From Streptomyces sp. NBS 14/10 (GTDB taxonomy: Bacteria > Actinomycetota > Actinomycetes > Streptomycetales > Streptomycetaceae), in assembly GCF_002224125.1 (NCBI RefSeq), contig NZ_NCSM01000031.1, forward strand, positions 62,001 to 126,000: DNA of 64,000 nt. The letters are read 5' to 3'. The notes below the pieces were generated by a model that was not told the DNA's origin, made no database searches, and saw only the letters and a list, made by a program, of their open reading frames with translations. Below are positions 36,364 through 45,694 of this stretch, piece by piece. A program made the translations under genes and the position numbers. How positions within the stretch are numbered: the first letter of the stretch is position 1; every line of letters starts with the position of its first letter.

Positions 36364-37758
36364 ATGATCCGCGCGTCCCGCAAGGCCGAAGTACTCGTCA
36401 CCTCCGTCATGGCCGGCTCCCTTCTGTTCGGCACCGCAGGCCTGTCCGCGGCCGCGGCCGGCGGGGGCGGGGGTTCGGCCGGTGCCAAGGCCCCGGCGCC
36501 CACCCCAGCGGCGCTCGCAGACACCCGGATGAGTCCCGCCCAGGTCCAGGCCATGCACGATCTGCGGGCCCTCCTCGAGCGGGTGACGGCCCTGGCCAAG
36601 GCGGTGGAGGAGGCCCCCAACGGGATGCTCTCCGAGGCCGACCTGGTCAAGCACGCGGCGGCGATCGACAGCGCGGTGAAGGCCGCCCGCAAGTCGGCCG
36701 ATGCGGCCATGACTCCGCGGGTGTCCGCGCGCGTTCAGGAGAAGGGCCGGGAGCACGTTCGCGACCGGATGCCGTCGGACGACCCCAACGAGGGCCAGAA
36801 GCAAGGCCAGAACCAGAACCAGGGTCAGGGCCAGGACCAAGGCCAGAACCAGGGTCAGGACCAGGAGCAGGGCCAGATCACCGTGCCGCCGCAGGCCGCC
36901 GATCAGGGACAGGCCGGACAGGGACAGGCCGGACAGGGACAGGCCGCCGATCAGGGACAGGCCGCTGGGCAGGGACAGGCCCAGATGCCGCCGCTCACCC
37001 CCCAGGCCCAGCCCACGGACGTCTCGACTGACCCGCTGGACGCGCTGCAGCGGGCGATCGACGACCTGCTGGACGCCATCGCCGCCGGCGACGAGGCCGC
37101 GGCCGCCGCGGCGCTCCCCCGTATCGCCGACGCCATCATCGAGCTGATCAGCTCCCTCGTCGGCCCGCTCCCGGGGATGGGCGAGCCGATGACGCCCCCG
37201 ATGCTGCCGCTGCCGGACGAGGCGTCGACCCTCGCCGACGACGCGTCCGCGCTCGCCTCCCGGCCCATCACGATGGCGGCCGCCGCGGAGCACACCACCC
37301 CCGAGCCCCGCGACGACGAGCACGGCAAGAAGGACCACGGAAAGAACGACCACGCCAAGGACGACCACGGCAAGAAGGACGCCAAGAAGCAGGACGCCAA
37401 GAAGCAGGAAGCGGGGAAGCGCGACACCAAGCCCAGCGACACCAAGCCCGGCACCGCCAAGCCCGCCGACCCCGGCACCGCCAAGCCCGGCACCAAGCCC
37501 GCCACCCCCGCGGACCCCGGCACCGCCAAGCCCGGAACCGACGAGCCCGGCGCCCAGAAGCCCGGCGCCGACAAGCCCGGCGCTCAGAAGCCCGCCACGA
37601 AACCGGACGCGAAGAAGCCCGGTACGCAGCGCCCCAGCACGACGGTCCCCAGCCCCCTGTCCGCTCTTGTGCCCGCCGCGCCCAAGCTGGCCGAGGACGA
37701 CTCCGTGGCTCCCATGCCGCTGCCCCACCCGGTCGAGGCGACCGTCGAGGCTCCTTGA
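36364..37758 (+). CDS. Secreted repeat-rich protein of unknown function
   Basis: The 464-residue exported protein has a signal peptide (VLVTSVMAGSLLFGTAGLSAAAA). A helical N-domain (about 55-130: MHDLRALLERVTALAKAVEEAP) precedes a Gln/Gly tract (about 142-210) of GQNQ/GQGQ and AGQGQ repeats. A second helical domain (about 225-280: LDALQRAIDDLLDAIAAGD) follows, then a basic/acidic tail of HGKKD, KKQD and GTAKPG repeats (about 310-435). ATG 36364 has GAAGGAAGG close by. The repeats and Lys/Pro tail suggest wall spanning or polyelectrolyte binding. I recognise no family, and no LPXTG or anchor is seen. Confidence 0.8.
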   Translation: MIRASRKAEVLVTSVMAGSLLFGTAGLSAAAAGGGGGSAGAKAPAPTPAALADTRMSPAQVQAMHDLRALLERVTALAKAVEEAPNGMLSEADLVKHAAAIDSAVKAARKSADAAMTPRVSARVQEKGREHVRDRMPSDDPNEGQKQGQNQNQGQGQDQGQNQGQDQEQGQITVPPQAADQGQAGQGQAGQGQAADQGQAAGQGQAQMPPLTPQAQPTDVSTDPLDALQRAIDDLLDAIAAGDEAAAAAALPRIADAIIELISSLVGPLPGMGEPMTPPMLPLPDEASTLADDASALASRPITMAAAAEHTTPEPRDDEHGKKDHGKNDHAKDDHGKKDAKKQDAKKQEAGKRDTKPSDTKPGTAKPADPGTAKPGTKPATPADPGTAKPGTDEPGAQKPGADKPGAQKPATKPDAKKPGTQRPSTTVPSPLSALVPAAPKLAEDDSVAPMPLPHPVEATVEAP

Positions 37759-37786
37759 CGGCAGCGCTCCGCCGTCCCGCCGCGCG

Positions 37787-38521
37787 TCACTCGAAGCCGA
37801 TGCGGCGCAGCGCGCTCACGGCCGCCCGATCCAGCAGCGCCACCGAGGCGCAGCCTTCGGGCGGCCGTCCGCGTTCGGCGGCGGCGACCAGCCGTCCCAC
37901 CGCGCGGCGGTGCCGTACGAAGGCGTAGCGGGAGACCCCGCGGCCGCGGGCGGCCTGCCCCTGCAGGGCCACCGCGGCCTCCACGTCCAGCAGCACCATG
38001 TGCAGCCGGCGGCCGGTGCGCCGGGCGTCGCGGGCCAGCCAGCGGCGGACCCAGGAGAGCGTGCCGCAGTCGTGCACCACGACGCTCGCGCCGGAGCGCA
38101 GCGCCCGGCGCAGCCCGGCGTAGTGGGCGTAGCGCACCAGCGGGCGGTAAAGGGCGTACGGCAGCCAGCGGGGCAGCCGCCGCTCCCAGCGCTCGCGGGT
38201 GTCCTGTGAGTCCACTCGCAGCACAGCGCGCCCGCTCTGGTCCAGTCGGGGCACGGCCCGGCCGATCATGGTGGTCTTGCCGCTGCCGGGCAGCCCGGAG
38301 GCGACCACCACGTCCCCCGCTCGGTAGCGCAGCTCCCGCGCGCCGGGCCCGGTCGCTGCCCCAGCCGGGCCACCGTCGCCGTCGCCGTCGCCGCGGCGCA
38401 GATCGTGCACGGGCGCCCTGCGCCCCGGCCTGAGCGCACCTGCGGTCGGGGCCGTGCCCTGCCTCACCGGCAGGGGCCCCCATGTCGTCGTCGCGTACGT
38501 ACCCTGCCCCTGCCCGTGCAC
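37787..38521 (-). CDS. P-loop ATPase/kinase-like protein
   Basis: The 244-residue protein has a Gly/Arg-rich N-terminal 70 residues and then a P-loop GLPGSGKTTM (about 77-86), followed by VLRVDSQDTRERWERRLP and VVVHDCGTLSWVRRWLARDARR, the layout of small AAA_33-type kinases. The family phosphorylates or modifies unknown targets. GTG 38521 has AGGAGG nine bases upstream. It is divergent from the glycine riboswitch and convergent with the repeat-rich protein, so its context gives no clear clue. Confidence 0.78.
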   Translation of the reverse strand: MHGQGQGTYATTTWGPLPVRQGTAPTAGALRPGRRAPVHDLRRGDGDGDGGPAGAATGPGARELRYRAGDVVVASGLPGSGKTTMIGRAVPRLDQSGRAVLRVDSQDTRERWERRLPRWLPYALYRPLVRYAHYAGLRRALRSGASVVVHDCGTLSWVRRWLARDARRTGRRLHMVLLDVEAAVALQGQAARGRGVSRYAFVRHRRAVGRLVAAAERGRPPEGCASVALLDRAAVSALRRIGFE

Positions 38522-38737
38522 CGTGATCGTCCTCCTAGGTCGGTCACTGCGGCTCGTTCCCGAAGAGTGTCAAGAAAAGGTAATGTCCAGCAAGGTGGTA
38601 TTGCTGTGGGCTGGGCCTTCATGCCCTGTGAGGCCGGGTGTCCCGGGGTGAAAGCCGTTCTGCCCGCTCGGCTCTTCCCTTCTCGGGCGTACGTGCGATG
38701 ATGTTGCGCGCAACTCCATACCGGCCGCTTGAATCCG

Positions 38738-38945
38738 CGCGGGAGAGTCCTCGGCCACCGGCAGCAGTGCCGGCCGTCCGGGGCGCCGAAGGAGCAAGTC
38801 CTCCCTTGAATCTCTCAGGCCCCGATACCGCGTGGACGAGGCAGATCTGAAAAGCGAGCCGCTGGCGTGGCTCCACCCACGGTGCAAGCCGGACCGCTCG
38901 AAGGAGTGGGTCACGGCGAACCTCTCAGGTTCCGATGACAGATGG
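38738..38945 (+). ncRNA. Tandem glycine riboswitch (gcvT type)
   Basis: The leader of gcvT carries both aptamers. Aptamer I has GGGAGAGTCC (38741-38750), GCCGAAGGAGCAA (38785-38797), TCTCTCAGGC (38811-38820) and CCGATACCG with a following CAGATCTGA. Aptamer II has CTCGAAGGAG (38897-38906) and CTCTCAGGTTCCGATGACA ending near 38941. Glycine riboswitches are known upstream of Streptomyces gcv genes, where bound glycine raises expression. Aptamer II ends about 60 bases before the gcvT start, leaving room for the expression platform. Confidence 0.9.
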
Positions 38946-39000
38946 GGAGGACACGTTCCCCGTCGTCCTCGTAGCCGTCCCCGCCCTGGAGCCAGCACTC

Positions 39001-40122
39001 ATGCCCCATGCCTCAAGCCCCCGCCGCACCGCCCTGGACGCGGTGCACCGCGCGCTGGGTGCCACCATGACCGACTTCGCCGGCTGGGACATGCCGCTGC
39101 GCTACGGCAGCGAGCGCGATGAGCACACCGCGGTGCGCACCCGCGCCGGCCTCTTCGACCTCTCCCATATGGGCGAGATCACACTGACCGGCCCACAGGC
39201 CGGCGCCGCCCTGGACCGGGCGCTGGTGGGCCATCTGTCGGCGCTCGCCGTCGGCCGCGCCCGCTACACCATGATCTGCGACGCCGACGGCGGCATCCTG
39301 GACGATCTGATCGTCTACCGCCTCGGCGAGCAGGAGTTCCTGGTGGTCGCCAACGCCTCGAACGCCCAGGTCGTGCTGGACGTGCTCACCGAGCGCGCCG
39401 AGGGCCTGGACGCGGCCGTACGGGACGACCGGGAGGCGTACGCGCTGATCGCCGTCCAGGGACCGGCGTCCGCGACGATCCTGACGGGCCTGACCGACGC
39501 CGATCTGGACGGCCTCAAGTACTACGCGGGTCAGCCCGGCACGGTCGCCGGCGTCCCGGCGCTGATCGCCCGTACCGGCTACACGGGCGAGGACGGCTTC
39601 GAGCTGTTCGTCTCGCCGGGCGACGCCGAGCGGCTGTGGCAGGCGCTGACCGAGGCGGGGGCCCCGGCCGGGCTGGTCCCGTGCGGTCTTTCCTGCCGGG
39701 ACACGCTGCGCCTGGAGGCCGGGATGCCGCTGTACGGGCATGAGCTGACCCGCGCCACCACGCCGTTCGACGCGGGGCTCGGCCGGGTGGTGAAGTTCGA
39801 CAAGCCCGGTGACTTCGTCGGACGCCAGGCCCTGGAGGCGGCGGCGCGGCGGGCCGAGACCGACCCGCCGCGGGTGCTGGTCGGCCTGGTCGCGGCGGGC
39901 CGCCGGGTCCCGCGCGCCGGGTACGCGGTGGTCGGCGCGGACGGCGCGGTGATCGGCGAGGTCACCTCCGGCGCGCCCTCGCCGACCCTCGGCAAGCCGA
40001 TCGCGATCGCGTATGTGGACGCCGCGCATGCCGCGCCGGGGACGGCGGGAGTGTCGGTGGACATTCGCGGTACCCATGAGCCGTACGAGGTCGTCGCCCT
40101 CCCCTTCTACAAGCGGCGCTGA
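39001..40122 (+). CDS. gcvT: Glycine cleavage system T protein (aminomethyltransferase)
   Basis: The 373-residue enzyme releases ammonia from the aminomethyl group carried on GcvH and passes the one-carbon unit to tetrahydrofolate. It contains [12 protein letters not shown] (about residues 23-34), [16 protein letters not shown], the folate-site region [14 protein letters not shown], and [21 protein letters not shown] 39001 is favoured by alignment with the family start ([19 protein letters not shown]). It lies downstream of the glycine riboswitch and precedes gcvH by 89 bases, so glycine should induce the whole run. gcvP is not in the window. Confidence 0.96.
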   Translation: MPHASSPRRTALDAVHRALGATMTDFAGWDMPLRYGSERDEHTAVRTRAGLFDLSHMGEITLTGPQAGAALDRALVGHLSALAVGRARYTMICDADGGILDDLIVYRLGEQEFLVVANASNAQVVLDVLTERAEGLDAAVRDDREAYALIAVQGPASATILTGLTDADLDGLKYYAGQPGTVAGVPALIARTGYTGEDGFELFVSPGDAERLWQALTEAGAPAGLVPCGLSCRDTLRLEAGMPLYGHELTRATTPFDAGLGRVVKFDKPGDFVGRQALEAAARRAETDPPRVLVGLVAAGRRVPRAGYAVVGADGAVIGEVTSGAPSPTLGKPIAIAYVDAAHAAPGTAGVSVDIRGTHEPYEVVALPFYKRR

Positions 40123-40211
40123 GCCATCCCGCACATTCCCCGCGTACCGCCTGTCCCATCAGGCAAGACGCGTTTCCCAAGCACTCCCCCGTATCCAGGA
40201 GAATCGGACCT

Positions 40212-40592
40212 ATGAACAACCCCCAGCAGCTGCGTTACAGCAAGGAGCACGAGTGGCTGTCGGCCGCCGGCGAGGACGGTGTGTCGACGGTCGGTATCAC
40301 CGAGTTCGCGGCCAACTCGCTCGGCGATGTCGTCTTCGTCCAGCTTCCGGAGGTCGGCACGACGGTCACCGCGGGTGAGACCTGCGGTGAGCTGGAGTCC
40401 ACGAAGTCCGTCAGCGATCTTTACGCGCCGGTCACCGGCGAGGTCACGGAGATCAACGAGGACGTGGTGAACGACCCGGCGCTGGTGAATTCCGCCCCCT
40501 TCGAGGGCGGCTGGCTGTTCAAGGTGAGGGTGACGGACGAGCCGGACGAGCTGCTCTCCGCCGACGAGTACGCCGCCTTCACCGAAAACTGA
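40212..40592 (+). CDS. gcvH: Glycine cleavage system H protein
   Basis: The 126-residue lipoyl carrier protein shuttles the aminomethyl group between the P, T and L proteins. It opens [10 protein letters not shown], and the lipoylated lysine lies in [20 protein letters not shown] (about residue 64). The full length and the end FTEN are typical. CAGGAG precedes ATG 40212. It sits between gcvT and glyA in the glycine block. Confidence 0.97.
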   Translation: MNNPQQLRYSKEHEWLSAAGEDGVSTVGITEFAANSLGDVVFVQLPEVGTTVTAGETCGELESTKSVSDLYAPVTGEVTEINEDVVNDPALVNSAPFEGGWLFKVRVTDEPDELLSADEYAAFTEN

Positions 40593-40616
40593 CCCTCTCC
40601 TTCGATCGGGACCCTG

Positions 40617-41882
40617 ATGTCGCTTCTCAACAGCTCCCTGCACGAGCTCGACCCGGACGTAGCCGCCGCGGTCGACGCCGAACTCCACCGCCAGCAGTCC
40701 ACCCTGGAGATGATCGCTTCGGAGAACTTCGCTCCGGTCGCGGTCATGGAGGCCCAGGGCTCGGTCCTGACCAACAAGTACGCCGAGGGCTACCCGGGCC
40801 GCCGCTACTACGGCGGCTGTGAGCACGTCGACGTGGTCGAGCAGATCGCCATCGACCGCGTCAAGGCGCTCTTCGGCGCCGAGGCCGCCAACGTCCAGCC
40901 GCACTCCGGCGCCCAGGCGAACGCGGCCGCGATGTTCGCGCTGCTCTCCCCCGGCGACACCATCCTGGGCCTGAACCTGGCGCACGGTGGTCATCTCACC
41001 CACGGGATGAAGATCAACTTCTCCGGCAAGCTCTACAACGTGGTGCCCTACCACGTGGACGCCGAGACCGGCCTGGTCGACATGGAGGAGGTCGAGCGGC
41101 TGGCCAAGGAGCACCGCCCGAAGCTGGTGATCGCGGGCTGGTCGGCGTACCCGCGCCAGCTGGACTTCGCGGCGTTCCGCCGGATCGCGGACGAGGTCGG
41201 CGCGTACCTGATGGTGGACATGGCCCACTTCGCCGGTCTGGTGGCGGCCGGGCTGCACCCCTCCCCGGTGCCGCACGCCCATGTGGTGACCACCACCACC
41301 CACAAGACCCTCGGCGGCCCGCGCGGCGGGGTGATCCTCTCCACGGCCGAACTGGCCAAGAAGATCAACTCCGCGGTCTTCCCGGGTCAGCAGGGCGGCC
41401 CGCTGGAGCATGTGGTCGCGGCGAAGGCCGTGGCCTTCAAGATCGCGGCGGGCGAGGAGTTCAAGGAGCGCCAGCAGCGCACCCTCGAAGGCGCGCGGCT
41501 CCTGGCCGACCGGCTCACCCAGCCCGATGTGGCCAAGGCCGGGGTCGCCGTGCTGTCCGGCGGCACCGACGTCCACCTCGTCCTGGTCGACCTGCGCGAC
41601 TCGGAGCTGGACGGCCGGCAGGCCGAGGACCGCCTCCACGAGATCGGCATCACGGTCAACCGCAACGCCATCCCGAACGACCCGCGCCCCCCGATGGTCA
41701 CCTCCGGTCTGCGCATCGGCACCCCGGCGCTGGCCACCCGCGGCTTCACCGCCGACGACTTCCGCGAGGTCGCCGACATCATCGCCGAGGCGTTGCTGCC
41801 GTCCCACGACACGAAGGCGCTGAAGGCGCGCGTCACCGCGCTCGCCGACAAGCACCCGCTGTACCCGGACCTGAAGAAGTAA
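40617..41882 (+). CDS. glyA: Serine hydroxymethyltransferase
   Basis: The 421-residue PLP enzyme interconverts serine and glycine with tetrahydrofolate. Motifs include [20 protein letters not shown] (about residues 26-45), [33 protein letters not shown] and the PLP lysine in [14 protein letters not shown] (about 228). It follows gcvH by 24 bases and is probably co-transcribed under the glycine riboswitch, linking glycine breakdown with serine synthesis and one-carbon supply. A second glyA elsewhere in the genome would be usual for Streptomyces. Confidence 0.97.
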   Translation: MSLLNSSLHELDPDVAAAVDAELHRQQSTLEMIASENFAPVAVMEAQGSVLTNKYAEGYPGRRYYGGCEHVDVVEQIAIDRVKALFGAEAANVQPHSGAQANAAAMFALLSPGDTILGLNLAHGGHLTHGMKINFSGKLYNVVPYHVDAETGLVDMEEVERLAKEHRPKLVIAGWSAYPRQLDFAAFRRIADEVGAYLMVDMAHFAGLVAAGLHPSPVPHAHVVTTTTHKTLGGPRGGVILSTAELAKKINSAVFPGQQGGPLEHVVAAKAVAFKIAAGEEFKERQQRTLEGARLLADRLTQPDVAKAGVAVLSGGTDVHLVLVDLRDSELDGRQAEDRLHEIGITVNRNAIPNDPRPPMVTSGLRIGTPALATRGFTADDFREVADIIAEALLPSHDTKALKARVTALADKHPLYPDLKK

Positions 41883-41905
41883 CGGCCCGGGAAGGCCGGA
41901 AAGGC

Positions 41906-41937
41906 GGGTGGGGGCGCACACCTCAGCGCCCCCACCC
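41906..41937 (+). terminator. Hairpin between glyA and sdaA
   Basis: GGGTGGGGGCGC (41906-41917) pairs perfectly with GCGCCCCCACCC (41926-41937) around an eight-base loop, 24 bases after the glyA stop. It is a likely terminator of the gcvT-gcvH-glyA run, separating it from sdaA. Confidence 0.8.
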
Positions 41938-41943
41938 ACCCCG

Positions 41944-42018
41944 CACGCACCCACCGTGCAGAGCAGACGCACCACGCACACACCACCGTGCGGACGCACC
42001 ACGCACCCACCGTGCAGA
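41944..42018 (+). repeat. CACGCACCCACCGTGCAGA repeats before sdaA
   Basis: The 19-mer CACGCACCCACCGTGCAGA occurs identically at 41944-41962 and 42000-42018. A related unit, CACGCACACACCACCGTGCG, lies between them. Each unit carries a GCAC/GTGC dyad. The last copy ends 16 bases before the sdaA start, overlapping its leader, so the array may be operators or part of the sdaA 5' region. Confidence 0.65.
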
Positions 42019-42034
42019 CGCAAGGAGTTCACCG

Positions 42035-43429
42035 GTGGCCATCTCCGTCTTCGATCTCTTCTCGATCGGCATCGGCCCGTCCAGTTCCCATACGGTCGGC
42101 CCGATGCGGGCCGCGAGGATGTTCGTCCGCCGGCTGAAGAACGACGGCCTGCTCGCCCACACCACCGCCGTACGCGCCGAGCTCTTCGGCTCCCTCGGCG
42201 CCACCGGCCACGGCCACGGCACCCCCAAGGCCGTACTCCTCGGTCTCGAAGGCCACTCCCCGCGCACCGTGAACGTCGAGACCGCCGACGACGAGGTGGA
42301 ACGCATCCGCACCAGCAAGCGGCTGCGGCTGCTCGGCGCGGAGATCGGCGCCGAGCACGAGATCGACTTCGACGAGTCCGCCGAGCTGGTCCTGCACCGC
42401 CGCCGCTCGCTGCCGTACCACGCCAACGGCATGACCCTCTTCGCGTACGACACCGAAGGTCTCCCCCTCCTGGAGAAGACGTACTACTCCGTCGGCGGCG
42501 GCTTCGTCGTGGACGAGGACGCGGTCGGCGCGGACCGCATCAAGCTCGACGACACCGTGCTGAAGTACCCCTTCCGCACCGGCGACGAGCTGCTGCGGCT
42601 GTCCCACGAGACCGGCCTGTCCATCTCGGCCCTGATGCTGGAGAACGAGAAGGCCTGGCGCACCGAGGCCGAGATCCGCGCGGGTCTGCTGGAGATCTGG
42701 CAGGTCATGCGCGGCTGCGTCGAACGCGGCATGTCCCGCGAGGGCATCCTCCCCGGCGGCCTCAAGGTCCGCCGCCGCGCCGCCACCGCCGCCCGCGCAC
42801 TGCGCGCCGAGGGCGACCCGGCCACCCGCGCCATGGAGTGGGTCACCCTGTACGCCATGGCCGTCAACGAGGAGAACGCCGCGGGCGGCCGCGTGGTCAC
42901 CGCCCCCACCAACGGCGCGGCCGGCATCATCCCCGCCGTCCTCCACTACTACACGCACTTCGTGCCGGGCTCCGACCCCGAATCCGACGAGGACGGCATC
43001 GTCCGCTTCCTCCTCGCCGCGGGCGCCATCGGCATGCTCTTCAAGGAGAACGCCTCCATCTCCGGCGCCGAGGTCGGCTGCCAGGGCGAGGTCGGCTCCG
43101 CCTGCTCCATGGCCGCCGGCGGCCTCGCCGAGGTCCTGGGCGGCTCCCCCGAACAGGTCGAGAACGCCGCCGAGATCGGCATGGAACACAACCTCGGCCT
43201 CACCTGCGACCCGGTCGGCGGCCTCGTCCAGATCCCCTGCATCGAGCGCAACGGCATGGCCTCGGTGAAGGCCGTCACGGCGGCCCGTATGGCGCTGCGC
43301 GGCGACGGACGGCACCACGTCTCCCTCGACAAGGTCATCAAGACCATGAAGGAGACGGGCGCCGATATGAAGGTCAAGTACAAGGAGACGGCGCGGGGCG
43401 GGCTCGCGGTGAACGTCATCGAGTGCTGA
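42035..43429 (+). CDS. sdaA: L-serine ammonia-lyase (iron-sulphur type)
   Basis: The 464-residue enzyme deaminates L-serine to pyruvate and ammonia using a 4Fe-4S cluster. The fused beta/alpha layout opens [21 protein letters not shown] (spans two segments). Cluster cysteines are in [15 protein letters not shown] (about 353) and [14 protein letters not shown] (about 389-401). GTG 42035 follows AAGGAG at nine bases. It is preceded by the hairpin and the CACGCAC repeats, so its control is probably separate from the riboswitch. It completes a serine/glycine degradation block. Confidence 0.96.
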   Translation: MAISVFDLFSIGIGPSSSHTVGPMRAARMFVRRLKNDGLLAHTTAVRAELFGSLGATGHGHGTPKAVLLGLEGHSPRTVNVETADDEVERIRTSKRLRLLGAEIGAEHEIDFDESAELVLHRRRSLPYHANGMTLFAYDTEGLPLLEKTYYSVGGGFVVDEDAVGADRIKLDDTVLKYPFRTGDELLRLSHETGLSISALMLENEKAWRTEAEIRAGLLEIWQVMRGCVERGMSREGILPGGLKVRRRAATAARALRAEGDPATRAMEWVTLYAMAVNEENAAGGRVVTAPTNGAAGIIPAVLHYYTHFVPGSDPESDEDGIVRFLLAAGAIGMLFKENASISGAEVGCQGEVGSACSMAAGGLAEVLGGSPEQVENAAEIGMEHNLGLTCDPVGGLVQIPCIERNGMASVKAVTAARMALRGDGRHHVSLDKVIKTMKETGADMKVKYKETARGGLAVNVIEC

Positions 43430-43531
43430 CCGTCTGCCACCAACCACCCCACGCTGATAGCGTCGTCCGGCGGTCAGCGGCCGCCCAGCCACCGTCTGCG
43501 GGGGCTGCTGAGGCGGAGGGAGACGCTACAC

Positions 43532-45676
43532 GTGGGCGGCAGGGACGGCGAGGGTGATGGTCTCGGCGGCGACGGGCACAACGCCGTGTACGGCGGGACC
43601 GTGCACGGTGGGTTGATCCAGGCGCGGCTGATCGAGGCGATGAACCTCTACCAGGCACCCCCTCCGCCGCCCCCGGTGCCCCGGCAAGTCCCGCCCGCAC
43701 CACGCGGGTTCGTGAACCGCGAGGGGAAGCTGGCCGATCTGCATGCGCTGGTCGACCGCGCGCGGTCGGATCCGGCGCCGCCCGTGGTGGTGGTCAGCGG
43801 GCTCGGCGGGGTGGGGAAGACGGCGCTGGTGTGCCGTTGGGCCTGGCAGGTGGTGGATCAGTTCCCGGACGGGCAGTTGTACACGGATCTGGCGGCGGTG
43901 CGCCGTGACGGGGGCGTGGATGTCGGCGGGGTGCTGGGCGGGTTCCTGCGGGCGCTGGGGGTGCACGAGAGCTACGTGCCGGCGTCCCTCGCCGACCGTA
44001 CGGCGATGTTCCGGTCGGTCACCGCGGGCCGTCGGCTGCTGGTCGTCGTCGACAACGCGCAGCACGCGGCCGAGGTACGGCCGCTGGCCGCGACCGGCGG
44101 GATGACGGTGATCACCAGCCGGACCCAGCTGCCCGGTCTTGTGCTGGACGGCGCGGAGGACGTCGAGGTCGAGCCGCTGACGCAGGAGGCCGGGACGCGC
44201 CTGGTGCGCAGTTGGCTGAGTGGGCCGCACGGGGCGGAGACCGCGCTGGCCGAACTGGTGCGGATGTGCGGCGGGCTGCCGTTGGCCCTGCGTGCGGTGG
44301 GGGCGCGGCTGGTCAGCTCGGGCCGGTTGAGCGTGGACCGGGTGCTGGCGGAGCTGGCCGACGAGCGGCAGCGGCTGCGGCGTACGGATCCGGCGAGCGG
44401 AGACCCGGCGGGTGGCGATCCGGACGCGGCCGGGGTCGGGCCGGTGTTCGACGCGGTGTACGAGACGTTTCCGGCCCATACGCGGTGGCTGTACCACCTG
44501 CTGGGCGTCCATCCGGGCCCGACGTTCACCGAGTCCCTGGCCCGGGCCGTCGGCGGTGCCCGGGTGGCGGACGCGCTGGGTGATCTGCTCGCCGCCCACA
44601 TGGCCACGCGCCTGGACGAGCGCGGCGAGTGGTTCCGGCTGCACGACCTGGTGCGGCTGCATGCCCGGGAGCGCGCCGAGACCCATGAGTCCGAGTCGGT
44701 CCGTACGGCCCTGTTGGGCCGCGTCGTGGCGTACTACCGCGTGGCGGCGGACGCCGCCGACCGGGCCGCGGCGGGCGACCGCTTCCGGCTCCCTACGGCC
44801 GGAGCGGGAAACGACGGGGAAGAGGAGGCGGTACGGGCCGCGGCGCCCACCTTCGCCGACCGGTCCGAGGCGCTGGAGTGGCTGGACACGGAGCGGACCA
44901 ATCTGCTGCCCGTGCTCCGCGCGGCGGCCGAGCACGGCTGGCATGACGCGGTGTGGCGGCTGTGTCAGTCGCTGTGGACGCTCTACCACACCCGTAAGCA
45001 CTACGGGGACTGGATCGAGTCACACCGCCTCGGCGTGGAGGCCGCGCAGTGGGAGGGGCGTGTCGACGCCGAGGTGCGGATGCACAACCAGCTGGCGCGC
45101 GCCTACTACGAGTTGAAGGAGCTGGACCGGGCGGCGGAGGAGCTGGCCCGTGCCGGGGAACTGCTCGGCCTGGTGAGCGATCCCCGGCTGCCCGGCGTGA
45201 TCTGGGAGACCGACGGGCTGCTGCGCCTGGCGCACGGCCGGCCGCTGGAGGCGCTGGACCTGTTCCAGCGGGCCAAGGAGGCCAACGAGGCCGCCGGGGA
45301 CCGGCACGGAGTGGTCGTCCAGAGCTATAACGTCGGCCAGGCGCTGTTCCACGCCGGCCGGTACGAGCAGGCGCGTACGGTGCTGACCGAGGCGCGGGGC
45401 ATCGTGGAGGAGACGGACGACGACCCGATGCGGTCGCGGATCGGCATCGTACTCGGCCGGGTGCACCGGGCCGAGGGAGCGGTGGACGAGGCCATGAGCG
45501 CTCTGGCCGACGCCGTGACATGGGCCGCGAGGCTGGGCCAGCACACCAAGTGGGAGGAGGCGCTGGACCAGCTCATCGGCCTCGCGGCCGAGGCGCACGA
45601 CGAGCGGCTGGCGGAGTTCTGCCGCGAACAGCGGCAGGCGCTGCTGAGGACGGTCCGCGTCACCGTCGACGAGTGA
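43532..45676 (+). CDS. STAND-type NTPase: NB-ARC with TPR repeats
   Basis: The 714-residue protein has a short N-terminal motif HNAVYGGTVHGGLIQARLI (about residues 16-34) and a Pro-rich link. The NB-ARC ATPase that follows has Walker A GLGGVGKTA at 90-98, Walker B RRLLVVVDN (about 168), TSRT sensor (about 195) and CGGLPLALRAVG (about 248). A winged-helix region precedes TPR-like helices in the last 250 residues (NQLARAYYELKELDRAAEEL, QSYNVGQALFHAGRYEQA). It lacks the SARP DNA-binding domain of AfsR and any evident effector domain. Such proteins act as signal switches, often in defence. The start has no clear ribosome site. Confidence 0.85.
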   Translation: MGGRDGEGDGLGGDGHNAVYGGTVHGGLIQARLIEAMNLYQAPPPPPPVPRQVPPAPRGFVNREGKLADLHALVDRARSDPAPPVVVVSGLGGVGKTALVCRWAWQVVDQFPDGQLYTDLAAVRRDGGVDVGGVLGGFLRALGVHESYVPASLADRTAMFRSVTAGRRLLVVVDNAQHAAEVRPLAATGGMTVITSRTQLPGLVLDGAEDVEVEPLTQEAGTRLVRSWLSGPHGAETALAELVRMCGGLPLALRAVGARLVSSGRLSVDRVLAELADERQRLRRTDPASGDPAGGDPDAAGVGPVFDAVYETFPAHTRWLYHLLGVHPGPTFTESLARAVGGARVADALGDLLAAHMATRLDERGEWFRLHDLVRLHARERAETHESESVRTALLGRVVAYYRVAADAADRAAAGDRFRLPTAGAGNDGEEEAVRAAAPTFADRSEALEWLDTERTNLLPVLRAAAEHGWHDAVWRLCQSLWTLYHTRKHYGDWIESHRLGVEAAQWEGRVDAEVRMHNQLARAYYELKELDRAAEELARAGELLGLVSDPRLPGVIWETDGLLRLAHGRPLEALDLFQRAKEANEAAGDRHGVVVQSYNVGQALFHAGRYEQARTVLTEARGIVEETDDDPMRSRIGIVLGRVHRAEGAVDEAMSALADAVTWAARLGQHTKWEEALDQLIGLAAEAHDERLAEFCREQRQALLRTVRVTVDE

Positions 45677-45694
45677 GCATGAGCGAAGAGTGAG

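Noticed and set aside
36780..36990. Repeated GGCCAG/GGACAG units that look like a direct-repeat array
   Set aside because: They encode the Gln/Gly tract of the secreted protein in frame, with no spacers, so this is not a CRISPR array. No CRISPR or cas gene is visible in the window.
42029..43492. Long minus-strand open frame (about 487 codons) opposite sdaA
   Set aside because: It is the mirror of a highly conserved enzyme gene in GC-rich DNA. Its product is Gly/Val/Ala/Arg-rich with no domain and no ribosome site.
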